64,000 nucleotides of DNA from Rhyacophila brunnea (GCA_022495005.1 JAGYXB010001057.1:495239-559238); one strand, 5' to 3'; counted from the first letter of the stretch, positions 23,847-35,352 are shown. Translations and numbers: made by a program. The notes: generated by a model from the letters alone, not told the origin.

Positions 23847-24205
23847 GTTCCTCAGTTGAGACATGGTCTAAAAAGATCGTGGCTAGGCGATGCGCGGATT
23901 GTGCAAATGACGCGTACCGAACGAAATATAATTCGTCATATAAATCCAACATGCATCCATTTAATGTTCTGTTTATTGTTCTATTAGTAACAATAATAAT
24001 ATATTCATTGACATGTTTTCTTTTTCAAGTAAATTGGTAACGTTTTTAGTCATCTTTACACGATTTAAGAATTAATACCCCCGTCGCCATCACGAAACAA
24101 ATCTACGTGTTCACAGCTAGACGTTCGCTCTCCGATTGCCAACGAGTCCAAAATTTCGTCGCACCTATAGTTGAAAATGATTTGCCGTTTCACTGAAGTA
24201 CCGTC
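23847..24205 (+). mobile_element. Family C TTAA-flanked element, copy 4
   Basis: Left target TTAA at 23843-23846; right target reads TTGA at 24206-24209, one base changed. The body matches copy 2 closely (TCGTGGCTAGGCGATGCGCG, GAATTAATACCCCCGTCGCC). A long plus-strand frame (23633-24040) runs across the boundary between two repeats and is not a gene. Confidence 0.7.
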
Positions 24206-24630
24206 TTGACCTGCCTACGTCAAACCATGATCGATAAAAAATATTCTTCTATCTACAATATATTAAAAATTAATTATGATTTAATGGCATAATTTTAGAT
24301 ATTCTATAGATAGATGAATAGTTTTTGACTATTATCTTATTATATTAACATTAAAAAATATGTGGTCCGATAGAAAGCTCACGGCGAATTGTGCAACGGT
24401 AAAATGTTTTACGTACCGTAAAATCCGGGATAGTGAATAGCTATGGACTTACTAATGAATACAGTATGGAAAAAGGGAGAGATACACATCTTGATTTCCC
24501 CATACAATTTTTTGAATATACCTACCTACTCACGATTTAAAAAAATGAGAAATACGACAAATAATATACCAATGAACGCTGCTAAACATACCTCACTAAA
24601 GTTTAATCTGCGTCACTTTACAAAGCGATA
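24206..24630. other. Unannotated stretch
   Basis: AT-rich, no identifiable feature. Confidence 0.4.
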
Positions 24631-24969
24631 GAGCCGTTTCAGACGGGACACTGGTGTCGCGCTCGTATATAATGAGGCCTTTGTATTCGAATAAAGGGGC
24701 CTTTGTATTATGTTTATGAACGCCCCAGAGCCAATGAGTCAACGCGTGCCCGGTACTCTTTTCCGTCGGCCGCTACACAATCAAGCCGCCGATACACTTG
24801 TTTTTATTACCGCAGCCAGTTTTATGTTCTAATTTATAACGCGAAATTATGCGTTGACTCATTAGCTCTGGGGCGTTCATAATCATAATACAAAGGCCCG
24901 TTTATTCGAATTCAAAGGCCCCCTATATTATATCGAGCGTGACACCGGTGTCCCGTCTGAAACGGGCCT
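24631..24969. mobile_element. Large hairpin MITE with arms over 100 bp
   Basis: Left GCCGTTTCAGACGGGACAC pairs with right GTGTCCCGTCTGAAACGG. Further inside, GGGGCCTTTGTATTATG with CATAATACAAAGGCCC, and GAACGCCCCAGAGCCAATGA with TCATTAGCTCTGGGGCGTTC. The loop is near 24740-24840. It is non-coding. The strong fold could give rise to double-stranded RNA if transcribed. Confidence 0.8.
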
Positions 24970-26040
24970 TAATGACATATTAGCTTATATAACGATTAAT
25001 AATTAACGCACGAGTACTTATTATGTAGGCATTAAGTAAACGATTCAAACTGACCTGTATGTAGGTATAACCCCACGAACGTTGACCACAGAGAGCTAAA
25101 AATATATCGACTGCATAACACGCGAACCAAACGGTCACGCGTTCACTTTAAACCACGTTTTTTATTCAATAGCAAAGCAACAAGTTGTGAACTTCTCCAA
25201 TAAACGATCTATTTTAAGCGAGTAACCAGTGGAGGGAGGCGTTTTCCGGTTAACGAAGTCTTTGAAATTTTCATTCAAAAGTTATTGAAAATTATCCAAA
25301 AACTCTTAGCTACAACAACCGGCAAGGGCGACCAGTAACTTTACAGAAGATAAGAATAAATGAATACTTCTTGCATTATTAGAGTGAACAGGGAAGGATT
25401 GGCCAATTCGAAATTCCGGGATGATAAAATGTTGGTTTTCTTTACTAAACATTTGTAGGTCAAATCTTGAATGAATGCATATGCACATAAATTTGAAACC
25501 GCTGAAGTGAATAATATAATATACAATAATTCTTAGTACCTTGCAGTGTTGTGTTTATTACACTTGTCTTGTATTATTCCCTGAGCCGTTCAATATTCGA
25601 CGATAACATTAATTCAGTTATATTTGCTTATACACAATAGGTAGATACGGTGTGGTATTGAGAAGGTGAGTACTAAGTACCTACGATCACAGTGATTTGG
25701 CAACCGCTATTAGTCTGTTAATTATACTTGCATTACCTACAGTTTTAAGCAGTGTAAACAATCATTGACAATGTTTTAAATAAATATAAGCTAATAGAGG
25801 AAAGCAAAAGTATCTATTGTAACCAGCGAAGTTAAACACAAATAGGTATTCGGTACATCATAGTAAACGATATTTAACATAAAATAGAATGAAATCTGAA
25901 GATGGTAAACGGAACATTAAAAGGATAATAGACTATTTTTTATTCACGAATAATTCACAAGATGTAAAAATGTAACATAATTTTATTGGAACAGACCTAC
26001 ATAATTTTTGAAAATATTTATGAGAAAATAATATACCTAT
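24970..26040. other. Unannotated stretch
   Basis: No gene or repeat recognised in about 1 kb of AT-rich sequence. Confidence 0.4.
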
Positions 26041-26044
26041 AACC

Positions 26045-26135
26045 ACTACAAAAAAAACCCCCAGCAGGTCCGAATCGGCGCTCCCCAGGATTTACGCCCA
26101 TGTGTTTAACCGCCAAGCTATTATACGTGTCCAAT
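26045..26135 (-). repeat. tRNA-like SINE head
   Basis: On the minus strand: TAGCTTGGCGGTTAAACACA, then CGATTCGGACCTGCTGGGGG and a T run. It matches the minus-strand segment at 53515-53585 in the order A-box-like, spacer, B-box-like, CTGCTGGG. It does not fold as a normal tRNA. Confidence 0.4.
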
Positions 26136-26149
26136 CTAATTGCGACGAA

Positions 26150-26330
26150 CCAGAGGAAGAGCGTCTAGAGCATCCACGTGAAGAATCTTACTGAAGGCAG
26201 CCTTCACTCTGCCCTAAGAAAAACAGAGGACGGTGAGGGGTGGAGAGTCGTGGTCGCTTAGAAGATGACTGCATATCACGGTGGTCACGATCCTCAGCCA
26301 TGAGGGAACGTCCTATAAGTGAGAGATAAG
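26150..26330 (+). mobile_element. RTE-like LINE relic
   Basis: A plus-strand frame reads GSLHSALRKTEDGEGWRVVV at about 26194-26253, then TILSHEGT-like sequence near 26290. The same order (TIHSALREAEDREG, then TILSHE) occurs at 33120-33225. This is the post-RT tail of RTE-type LINEs. It is short, interrupted by stops and truncated on both sides. Confidence 0.55.
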
Positions 26331-26601
26331 AGGCTGTGGTATCTACCTTGATACAAATGTGGATGTGATGTTGATTTTCCATGACGCTATCCATAAACTA
26401 AGCTTCACTATTAAAATTACCAGTTACTAAGACAATACATAAATTTTATATTAAAATAGTAGATAGATGTGAATTTATAAATAAGAGCGTTGGAATCTAT
26501 TAAATTATATCGATTAGGATAAAATGCTGGTGACATCAAGTAGGTCGTAGGTCACTCGTAGGGCATGAATGTTTTTTTTACATAGTTTGTCAAAGGCTGT
26601 A

Positions 26602-27504
26602 GAGTAAGTGCAGGGATTGTGGAATACCCTTTTTATTTTTGACTATAGTAGCCAAAATTGTAGTACTTTAATCAACCTGAAATATTTATTTAATAGATAA
26701 TTTAATTGGGTAGATATATTATATGTAGTGAAACGCTGAATAGTGGAAAATTTAAACTTTATTTTATATTGAATTAAATTAAATTTTAAAAAAATTAGTA
26801 AATTCCACAATACCTGCATAGTGAAAGTAATGTGGAATACTATTTCAGATGTTACATAGTTCTGTAAAAAAAATGATGAACAACAATATTCGGAAAAAAA
26901 GGATTCAATTCACCATTGGAACAAACCTCATGAGCCCAATTTTGACAAACTACACCTCGTATCTACCCATACATCTCCTTCGACATTTTTTGAAAATGGT
27001 TTAGTGCATAACATGCTCAAGGCATCCACTGATTTTTTTGTGCTTGAAAAATTTCAATAGATTCCATGTACAGTGAAGAGTCTTCGGAGTCTTCGTTAAT
27101 GACATCAAAACTATCACAACTCGAATCAGATTCCGTTTCACTTTTAACCTTTGGAATATACTCCACATTACCTTCAACAAAGTATTCCACAATACCAACT
27201 TGGACCCAATTTCAATCCAATAAGTATAAAATATTAAAGGCTTAAATATATAATAAATCACGTGGTGATATTTAATCTACATAAAATAAGGATGGCTTTA
27301 AAATTACACACAAATAATTTACTTACTTTTTACCGGAGAATCAGCAAATAAACACGAGCGGGAAAAAAGTGTGACCTTCCATAAACATGGTTCTCGTAAA
27401 CTGTTTAGCCAACAATGCCGTGAGTTACCGACGACATTATGTTAGTTTTAACATTAAACTAGAGATGGAACTATTTACGTATTCCACATTCCCTGCACTT
27501 ACTC
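26602..27504 (-). mobile_element. TA-flanked DNA element with 26-bp TIRs and a coding relic
   Basis: Left end GAGTAAGTGCAGGGATTGTG and right end CACATTCCCTGCACTTACTC are inverted (one mismatch), with TA on both sides (26600-26601 and 27505-27506). GTGGAATAC or its complement recurs inside (for example 26619, 26830, 27185), as well as at both ends. On the minus strand 27211-27017 is open for 64 codons to a TGA and reads as an acidic tail (SETESDSSCDSFDVINEDSE). This is likely the carboxyl end of a lost transposase. The superfamily is not determined. Confidence 0.6.
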
Positions 27505-27954
27505 TAACATGTGCAAAATTAACAATGACAACGGGTATAAAATTAGATGAATAATTATTTTTATTGTATGACATACTTTATATAACATGATATACTGCCA
27601 CGTTACAAAATTTTAATTGAAATAATGGGTGTAAATACCCTACCTACCTACCCACCAATCCGCTAATTCACCAGCAAAGTTTACATCAGTCTATTTAATC
27701 CACTTAAGCCACGTAGTGACATAAGCCGCGAGTCAATTATTATTAAAATAATCGCTTTAAACCCACACAATGTTGTACAAACTTCACAATGACAAACTGC
27801 CAAGCGACACTCCATTGAAATACGATCATAGATATTGATTGATGAATCGAATGGTTAGTAGGTACAGTGTTTGCGAAAATTACGTCAAGGTAGTAAGTAA
27901 CCCACCCCTTTGACAATTTATATAATTTTTATAGCTTGGAATTTAATAAGATTG
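27505..27954. other. Unannotated stretch
   Basis: No feature recognised. Confidence 0.4.
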
Positions 27955-28456
27955 TTTTTTGATAATTTACAATTTCAAATATATTAATTAATAAATATGT
28001 ATCTGAAAACATTAAAAAGAAAAATATTTTTTATTTTAAGTCAAAGATAAACTTACAATTGTAAAAAATGTAATAAAATGTGAATTTGTTGAATCGGACC
28101 GGATCTTATTATTACATATTATATTTTATGGAGCTTGATTTGATATAAATAAAAAGGATTTCAAGTTATACACATTTATATTTTTTATAAAAATCGATGT
28201 TTTTTTAAATATTAAAACTATGAATTAGTCAAAAATCTCTTAGGCGATGCTTAGAAAACTTAATAAACTCAATTTTAATAATAAATATGACCATAAAATA
28301 TATGTAATAATAAGATGCGGTCCGATTCAACAAATTCAATTTTTTACAATTGTAAGTTTATCTTCGACTTAAAATAAAAAATATTTTTCTTTTTAATGTT
28401 TTCAGATACATATTTATTAATTAATACAGTTGAAATTGTAAATTATCAAAAAAAAA
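27955..28456. repeat. Family G large inverted repeat
   Basis: The left arm (about 27955-28110) and right arm (about 28318-28456) are near-exact reverse complements: TTTTTTGATAATTTACAATT with AATTGTAAATTATCAAAAAA, and GTGAATTTGTTGAATCGGAC with GTCCGATTCAACAAATTCAA. The spacer is about 205 bp. A deleted copy is near 9400-9600. Non-coding, strongly self-complementary. Confidence 0.75.
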
Positions 28457-28837
28457 AAACTCAAATTGCAAGCTTCGTATTTTTCCGCTAGGTGCCTCTT
28501 TAAAAACGGCTCAGTAAAGGCTTCACCTTAATCACCGTATTGTATTAATTCAAATAAACCACAATATTATGTACTTAGTACGTATTATCTGGCAGAATTG
28601 AGTAGTTAACAATGTCAAATTGAAGAGGATGAAATCGGTTCATAATAATATTTAAAAAGTTGAATTAGTACTAAATATTGTGTTGTATGTATTTCAATTA
28701 AACCTTCGATTGGTTCTGAGCAGTCAAATGAATAGTTTCCGATTCGAGTCAGATTCGAGACTGCGTTAATTTTTCTTAGCTTCCATTTGAAAATCTGCCT
28801 TCCTTCCTTCATATTCCCAAATTAGAGTGCTGATGGG

Positions 28838-29542
28838 TAGGGCTAGGGAATCCAATCCCGAGCCAAAATTGTGATCCCGGGATATCGGGATTTTTCCATT
28901 GTTAATATAAAAATTTTATATTTACAAATAACATTGATAAAATCGGTCAAAAATAAATCTAGTATAACTTATACTATTTAAGACATTTATTGTTAATATT
29001 GTATACGTTCAATCCTGGAAATACATAAGTTTAATGGAGTAAATAATATTGTAATTTAATAATAATGTGAATTAAATATGAGATTGCTGTTTCTGATAGT
29101 AAAGACTTAATGAATGGGTTAGCGAGATTTAAAATAGTAAAGCAAATCATGGTGTACCTACTTATGGCCTTTCCGCTTCATAAATCTTATTAGTCAGCAA
29201 AATATGAAACTGCCGTAAAACATATCAGATCATGGTGGAATTACTTTGTTAATAGTGCTAAGCATTGTGTTTTTCCAATCTTTCTCATTTTTATTAATTT
29301 ATGTGAAAAAATAAAATGAATCAGCAACTTACAAATGGGTATAAATCAAAGTTCATTCAAACTCAGTTTATTTCTAATGTAGTTATTTGTTATTAAAAAT
29401 ATTTTTTCTGTTATATTTTCGTTTTTATTTTTTTTTCCATAAAAATTGATAAAAAAATCGATCCCGAAAGTTTCGGGATTATGTTTATCAATCCCGGGAT
29501 TCATAGGTATCGAAAATAGCTTGGAATCCCTAGGTAGGGCTA
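28838..29542. mobile_element. hAT-like element with inverted GGGAATCC ends
   Basis: The ends pair as GGGAATCCAA (left) and TTGGAATCCC (right). Subterminal blocks CCCGGGATATCGGGAT (left) and CGGGATT/ATCCCGGGATT (right) form further inverted pairs. GGTAGGGCTAG flanks both sides (28837 and 29534), containing the 8-bp direct repeat TAGGGCTA. The 8-bp duplication supports hAT. No transposase frame is recognisable in the AT-rich interior. Confidence 0.6.
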
Positions 29543-29725
29543 GTATGTTTATATTCCAGTCTGGACACCCACCCACCCGACCGGCGTGGGCTAATTGGAA
29601 ATTTATAAAAATCATTTTTTTATACTTAATTAAAATACGAATCTCCACACTTTACCATTATTGTCACCTAATGACATAGTGACACTTTTTAAGTTGTTTT
29701 GACACGTGGCTATTAGATATAGGTA

Positions 29726-29871
29726 CAGTAAAAACGAAACAATGATGCGGTTCGTCGATTGCATATGTACGTATACATACGAATACGCGGTATCGGCTGC
29801 CAGGCATTTATTACGGCTCCCCATACGCACGCACACTATCGACCGACCGCATTATTGTTTCGTTTTTACTG
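29726..29871 (+). mobile_element. Family M TA-flanked MITE, copy 1
   Basis: Left CAGTAAAAACGAAACAATGA and right TATTGTTTCGTTTTTACTG pair over about 35 bp. TA on each side (29724-29725 and 29872-29873) indicates a Tc1/mariner/pogo-type target. 146 bp, non-coding. Confidence 0.8.
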
Positions 29872-29873
29872 TA

Positions 29874-30454
29874 CCGTGTTACATCATGCAACAGTGTTTT
29901 AAAAACACGACAATATTTTCAAAATATATACTTAATGATAAAAAAATAAATAAACAATCTTCAAAATTTCGGACGAAATATTAGTCCGGATAATACGAAC
30001 ACATTGTAAGCAATCATAATATGAATAAGTCAAATATTACAATTTTATTAAGGTTTACTCCGTTCAATAATAATTATACCTACATAATATCTTTGCGATA
30101 TCAACAATTTTATTTTATCAGTATTTACGATGTTTCATTGTTGTCAATCTACTGCCCACGTAGATAAGCACTTAATTAGGTACACCATGGCGAGTAGATA
30201 CCTACCATCCTACAACTTTTCACTAGAGTAGATAATCAAAACAGAAAACAAACTACTGACATATTATGAAAGATGGTTGAGTTAACATGGTGAACCTTAT
30301 TAAGGTAAACAGAGTGTAAGTTCGTTTATTGCAAATTGAAACCGAATGGCGTGTATCGTTCGCTGGAGTCATTGCTGACCAATGAACTGCCAGTTCTTTG
30401 CTACGGTTCGAATGAGGTGGATGGATGGTGGATGAATGGATTTTAAGCTTCGTA
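29874..30454. other. Unannotated stretch
   Basis: Nothing recognised. Confidence 0.4.
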
Positions 30455-30528
30455 ATAATTACACATTGTAATATTAATAGGGAGTATTATTTTCTGTAAA
30501 GCCTATGAGGACCAACGATGGTTTTCCG
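30455..30528 (+). repeat. Flank shared with the satellite-associated repeat at 52476
   Basis: AAGCTTCGTAATAATTACAC through GATGGTTTTCCG matches 52476-52560 with few differences, right up to the insertion point of the hAT-A element in both places. It is therefore part of a larger repeat that carried the hAT insertion when copied. Confidence 0.8.
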
Positions 30529-30620
30529 CAGTGACGTCCCGTGGGGGTAGGCAGATTGAGCGTCGCTAGGGGGCGGCAGTTACTCGAAGGGCGGCAAATT
30601 GAGGATAATCATTTGATATA

Positions 30621-31145
30621 CAGTATAACCCCTATTTTACGTTTTTTAAGGGACTGGAAAAAAAACTGGAGGGAAAATGTAAAAGGGGGGTATTGAAAAA
30701 ATTAACATTAAAATTTTATGTTTCTAAAAAAATAACGTTTTATTAAAAAACAACATTCAATTTAAATTTTTATTGAAAAAATCATGTAGGTACATGTATA
30801 TTAGTTTGTTGCATTTTTGTTTTTTTGTTATGTAATTCTCTTTTAAGACTATATAAACATTTAAAAGTGTCATCTTGAATATCAGCAAAGCTTGTAAAGT
30901 GGGTTTTTAAACCCTCGGTGAACCTCATTGCTTCTTCTTTTGTTGGAATATCAACCTCGTCTTCATCAGACAGTTCTTCAGAAGCGCGCGTAACTCGCAT
31001 ATTTTGAATATTTCCGACGTAAATCGCGGGAAAGAAAAACGTAAATGCGGGTATTAAATGTACTGAAATACATCGGGACCGAAAAAAATACACGCAATTG
31101 GCGGGAAAACGTGAATACCGGGCACGTAAAAACGAGGTTATACTG
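30621..31145 (-). mobile_element. pogo-like element nested in hAT-A copy 2
   Basis: Ends CAGTATAACCCCTATTTTAC and GTAAAAACGAGGTTATACTG are imperfect inverted repeats of about 22 bp, flanked by TA (30619-30620, 31146-31147). CAGTATAA termini with TA targets are typical of pogo. The interior retains the carboxyl end of a transposase on the minus strand. A shorter relative lies at 40444-40804. 525 bp, non-autonomous. Confidence 0.8.
30782..31000 (-). pseudogene. Carboxyl-terminal fragment of a pogo/Tigger-type transposase
   Basis: On the minus strand from the ATG at 31000 to a stop at 30782, 72 codons read MRVTRASEELSDEDEVDIPT, then EEAMRFTEGLKTHF and FKCLYSLKRELHN. An acidic linker followed by a short helical segment that counts on from the catalytic domain is the usual carboxyl end of Tigger/jerky proteins. 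The CENP-B-type DNA-binding and DDE domains are absent. The frame is open into the left TIR, but the sequence before 31000 is terminal repeat and not protein. The smaller copy at 40444 has lost this part. Confidence 0.55.
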
Positions 31146-31397
31146 TATATAGAAATAGCCACCTCAACTTAGTAATAACGAAAATATTTTTTCATTAAAA
31201 AAATCTGCTCACTGGTTGAGTCTCTTTGATTTTTGTATAACCTCTGTTGGGCTGTTTTTAGATCTGCTTTCACATTTCTCTCTGTATTCCCTGTGATCAA
31301 CACACTATATTATACTGAAAAGAGTTAAATGAAAACCTAAAAATATCGATGACATTAAAATAACCTTAATAACGCATACTCGTAATATGGTCCTTAA

Positions 31398-32008
31398 CAG
31401 TGACGTCCCGTGGGGGTAGGCAGATTGAACGTCGCTTGGGGGCGGCAGTTACTTGAAGGGCGGCAAATTGAGGAGAATCTTTAGGAATATCATGTACCTA
31501 TATAGAAATATGTACCTAAACTTAGTACCTACCAAATAACGAAAATATCATTCCATTAAATAATTCAGCTCACTGGTTGGATACAAAATGTATTAATTAA
31601 CATAAAAGGTTTAACAGGACTGTATTTTATTGTCGGGTTCGCGATGTCTAGCTTATTCCCGTTGTCCTTGGACGTCACGTCCTTGATGACCAGCAATGAC
31701 ACGTGCAGATTTGTGAATTATAGGTAGGTAGGTACCTACATAGGTACATACCTAATCGTTAATTGATCCAAATATTTCACTCACGTCACTCGCGATTTTT
31801 GAAAGTTGTCAGGTGTATTTTTAAATGTATCTGAAACCGTAGACTCGCAATATTGTTGATTGAAGTAGATATGGCATTTGAATTGGATTTAGTGGTATTT
31901 TGTTAGTAATGTATCCATACAACACATTTATTAAATATTGGGGTCATGAAAGGATGATAAAAATACTGTATAAAAAATGGGGCGGCATTTTGTCTAGGGA
32001 CGTCACTG
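31398..32008 (+). mobile_element. Family A hAT element, copy 3
   Basis: CAGTGACGTCCC to GGGACGTCACTG, with perfect 8-bp duplication GTCCTTAA (31390-31397 and 32009-32016). 611 bp, uninterrupted, so it is the best reference for the family. No ORF. Confidence 0.92.
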
Positions 32009-32049
32009 GTCCTTAATAAATCAATAAGAATACCTATCTAGTTCCTATT

Positions 32050-32188
32050 TTTTTTGTTTAACCGGACTCCTACATATTTATTTAATCCATACAACAGTTT
32101 ACGGTATTGAGTTCATGATGGGTGATTAAAAATTTTGCTGAAAAAACATTTCGGCGCTGCCCAGGGGCGGCATTTTTCAGGGACATCA
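32050..32188 (+). mobile_element. Family A-related hAT 3' remnant
   Basis: CGGCGCTGCCCAGGGGCGGC and TTTTTCAGGGACATCACTG match the right end of hAT-A with several substitutions; no left end remains. It lies 40 bp from copy 3's target duplication, so copy 3 inserted beside an older relative. Confidence 0.65.
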
Positions 32189-32949
32189 CTGGGTGGATGA
32201 CTACGATTGACAGTATTTGCTAAATATTTATAATAATTACTACATTGTATCGTGGGCATACAGGCAGAAGTCACTAACTCCAGTTTTGACGAAATTGAGA
32301 TTTTAATGGCATTATATAGCAAAAGTAATGCTGCTTGACTAGCATACGTCACGAATCAAGATTATTGAACATATGAAAAAATAAAAGTAATGAAGAACTC
32401 AAAAAATAAAGATTTTACAACCATTTTAAGAACACCAAAAACACAAAACATTGATTATCTCAGAACTGTGTATTTGGAGTTAGTGACTTCTGCCTATACG
32501 ACAGACTTACGTAAGTATCATATTTTAATGATCATAAACGGATAATTTCATTTACCACTAAAATATGATTTTAACAATGTCTTATATAATATTACGTTTG
32601 TTATACCAACAAATGGTAGTACCTACGTAACAGGTGGTTTTACCGATTACCGATGCCAAAACCAATTAAGTTCACATCGAATGAAAATATGGCGTGATCG
32701 GATAAGTATGTTTCACTAGCATCGTACGTGTTCCACATACATATAAAAATTAATTACTCGATCTTCATCACTTTAAAAAGATTCACTATTTTAACAGAAG
32801 ATGTGTTTCGTTTTCTAGTGGGTTAGGATTAGAACAAAAACATCTAAGTTTGAGTTAATATAATATGATATATACTTACCAAATATAATAAATACTGGCT
32901 GTGCGGGAGAGACGAGCAATAAAATACGCAAATTAATAAAGTACCTATG
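32189..32949. other. Unannotated stretch
   Basis: No feature recognised. Confidence 0.4.
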
Positions 32950-33255
32950 ACCTTCTTGATGATATAGGTATGAGACGAATTCTGCAGTTTTATGGACATA
33001 TTGTCAGTCGCGGACCAGACAACCGGGAGGGACTGGTGGTTTTGGGTGGCCTCTAGGGAAGGCGAAGCAGAGGAAGAGCGTCTGCGCGCTGGACCGACCA
33101 AGTGAAAGAGCTGACTGGGGGCACCATCCATTCTGCTCTGAGAGAAGCGGAAGATCGAGAAGGATGTAAAGTCTTGGTCGATCAAAGGATGATGAAATTC
33201 AAATGTGGTACGATCCTCAGCCATGAGTGTAGGACCAAGAAGAAGAATTAATAAT
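32950..33255 (+). mobile_element. RTE-like LINE 3' coding relic
   Basis: The plus strand reads RRILQFYGHIVSRGPDNRE, a stop, then GRRSRGRASARWTDQVKELT and TIHSALREAEDREG, ending in TILSHE. The series LxFxGHIxR, GRRxRGRxxxRWxD, then LxxAxRxAxDR is the characteristic tail after the reverse transcriptase of RTE-type LINEs. It is 5'-truncated with one internal stop. A tail-like ATAAATTGATTTGAATTGAA follows near 33329. Confidence 0.7.
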
Positions 33256-33596
33256 GACATATTATGTAGTGGGAAGTCGTACTTTCTTTCGCTTCGACAT
33301 TAAATGATTACAAGGATATAGTTTGTATCAATAAATTGATTTGAATTGAATTACCAAAAAACATTGTGATTAATAAACATTTTACAAAAGTTAAATATTA
33401 TCAGTTTTCTTTCTTAATTCTTTACTGTGCCACCTACCATTGAATAGTCTTGATGGAACTTTCGATTGAACAAAAAATTTCTATAATTCAATTGTAACTA
33501 GATAGTATATAGGTACCTACTTATTTTCATTAAAACAATACCCAATGAATACTTGAATTTAAAAAAAAAATGGATGTAATTAACATTGTATGAAAT

Positions 33597-34235
33597 AATT
33601 GAAGATCTTGGCATAAAAACAACAAATGTCCACTTTTTCCATTTTCATTTTATTGCATTTCTATATTCCTTGTGTATGATTACATACACCTGTACAGATA
33701 ATTTTTTTTTAAATCCCTCAAATCTGCTCTCAAAAATATGCCACTTTTCTAAAAACCGCAATAGTCCAGGCATTTTTGTTATATATTCTTTATTTTATTT
33801 AATAAAATTATAGTTTTAGTCATACTATTTACATTTCAATCTTTTCAATTTTGCAATAAAAACAACAAAGGTCCAAAAATTGTGTAAAAACAACAAATGT
33901 CACACTCATTCTTTTTTAAATATCTACTTAACCGAAATAAATTTAATATTTTTTTTACATTCATATAGTGCATTTAAGGTCTCTCTATAATTCCTCATTG
34001 TCAAATTAATAAAATTTCTTTTGAAAACCAAAAGGTATCCTTTTTAGGATTACTTAATAAACTCACATGATAGACCATTTCAAACATTTGAAAAACTTCA
34101 AAGTCAAATTACTCAAAACTAGTATTCTCCAATTAGTGTGTTCTGCCAGAACAGAGACGATATTATGTTTTTACCCTCTCCTGAAAAAAAAAGTGTTTTG
34201 AAACATTTGCTGTTTTTATGACAAGATCTTCAATT
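33597..34235. mobile_element. DNA element with ~30-bp TIRs
   Basis: Left AATTGAAGATCTTGGCATAA (continuing AACAACAAATG) and right CATTTGCTGTTTTTATGACA (continuing AGATCTTCAATT) are inverted with few mismatches. AAAAACAACAAATGTC recurs inside (33618 and 33887). The interior is AT-rich with no transposase. Class unknown; no clear target duplication. Confidence 0.6.
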
Positions 34236-34921
34236 GAAATCAACACTTTCAATTCAAACCGTCAATACAATTTAAAATTCGGCGTTTTCACATTTTTGAC
34301 CGTTTTGAAGTCAATCAATATTATGTTGGTTATAATTTTTAAGGTTAATAATTTGTTAATTAAATGACTAACTAGCGATTATAGATAATATCACTTCCCT
34401 CCATTTTGGTAAGAGAATTTCTCAACTGTCACTTTTCGTTTTTAGTATAGTTTTTTTCGTCTGGATTCGGGATGGAAGTTGGATAATTAAGACACACCGG
34501 AATTATGATGGAAGACGACGAGTTTATTTACGTTAATATTATACTATATGGTTACATTTTGAATATTTTATTTTATTTCTACGAAATCGGCGTGCTCGCG
34601 GTTTTGCTGCTTGTCGCGATCTGATCGCCATCTTGTGATTTTTTTCAACGAGAGCCGTTGGCGAAAAAAAAAGCGACGTTGCAAATCGTCAACGGTTATA
34701 TTATGGCATTGTTGCCATTCAACATATTATAATCTACTCTAAGGCATTGCCGGCTTGGCTCTGTTATTATTATTTATTTTCGTAATCAGCGCTTTATTAT
34801 TTGTTGGCTTTGATACCGATTCGGGCGTCTCCAGATACACAAAGACATCCCCAAATGGGGACCATACGGGGGTGTCACAATAACTTTATTATGTTACAAA
34901 TTTATGATACAAACTACTATA
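34236..34921. other. Unannotated, possible LTR-like segment
   Basis: Read on the minus strand from 34877, the sequence starts TGTGACACCCCCGTATGG and contains AATAAA-type signals further on, which recalls a solo LTR. The opposite end and a target duplication could not be defined, so I do not call it. Confidence 0.25.
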
Positions 34922-35352
34922 AATTCTAATGCATTAAATTTTGTATTGTTCCATTTGAGTCGTTTATGCGACCCGGGTTTCGCCTTTCGGCATCTTCATG
35001 CACATGCGCACTCACCAATGGTAAATGTATACTGGCAACAAATACAGTTAATTCTAACTTATATAATAAAGTAATAGAATAAAGTAGGTAAACACTTTAT
35101 TGCCAACATATTAAGTCAAGGATCAAGTATAAAATATATATATATATATATCAATAGTTGAAGCGTTTGTAAAAAACCCTACCTAATAGATATATAATAT
35201 ACACTTATTTACCATTGGTGAGTACGCTTGAAGATGCCGAAATGCGAATCCCGGATCGCAAAAAACAACTCAAATAGAATAAGTAGTACAAAACTTTAAT
35301 CCATTAGAATTTAAATTCAAATTCCATCAAGTACCTACCCTCGGTCGATAGT
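34922..35352. repeat. Family B element
   Basis: Arms GCGACCCGGGTTTCGCCTTT and GATGCCGAAATGCGAATCCC, interior with AAAGTAGGTAAACACTTTAT, an AT dinucleotide run near 35134, and AGCGTTTGTAAAAAACCCTA. The right end CCCTCGGTCGATAGTA is complete; the left outer arm is missing, as in the copy at 21641. Confidence 0.8.

Larger units (their letters stand above)
30529..31220 (+). mobile_element. Family A hAT element, copy 2, 3'-truncated
   Basis: Starts CAGTGACGTCCCGTGGGGGT after the octamer GTTTTCCG. It is interrupted by a pogo-like element (30621-31145), resumes with TATAGAAATAGCCACCTCAA and is lost after CTGCTCACTGGTTG near 31220. The right terminus is absent, so no second copy of the target duplication exists. 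Confidence 0.85.

Noticed and set aside
23633..24040. 135-codon ORF as a gene
   Set aside because: It runs across unique DNA, a family E fragment and a family C element, so it cannot be one protein.
34430..34880. Solo LTR on the minus strand starting TGTGACACCCC
   Set aside because: No matching ACA end with a 4-6-bp duplication could be found.
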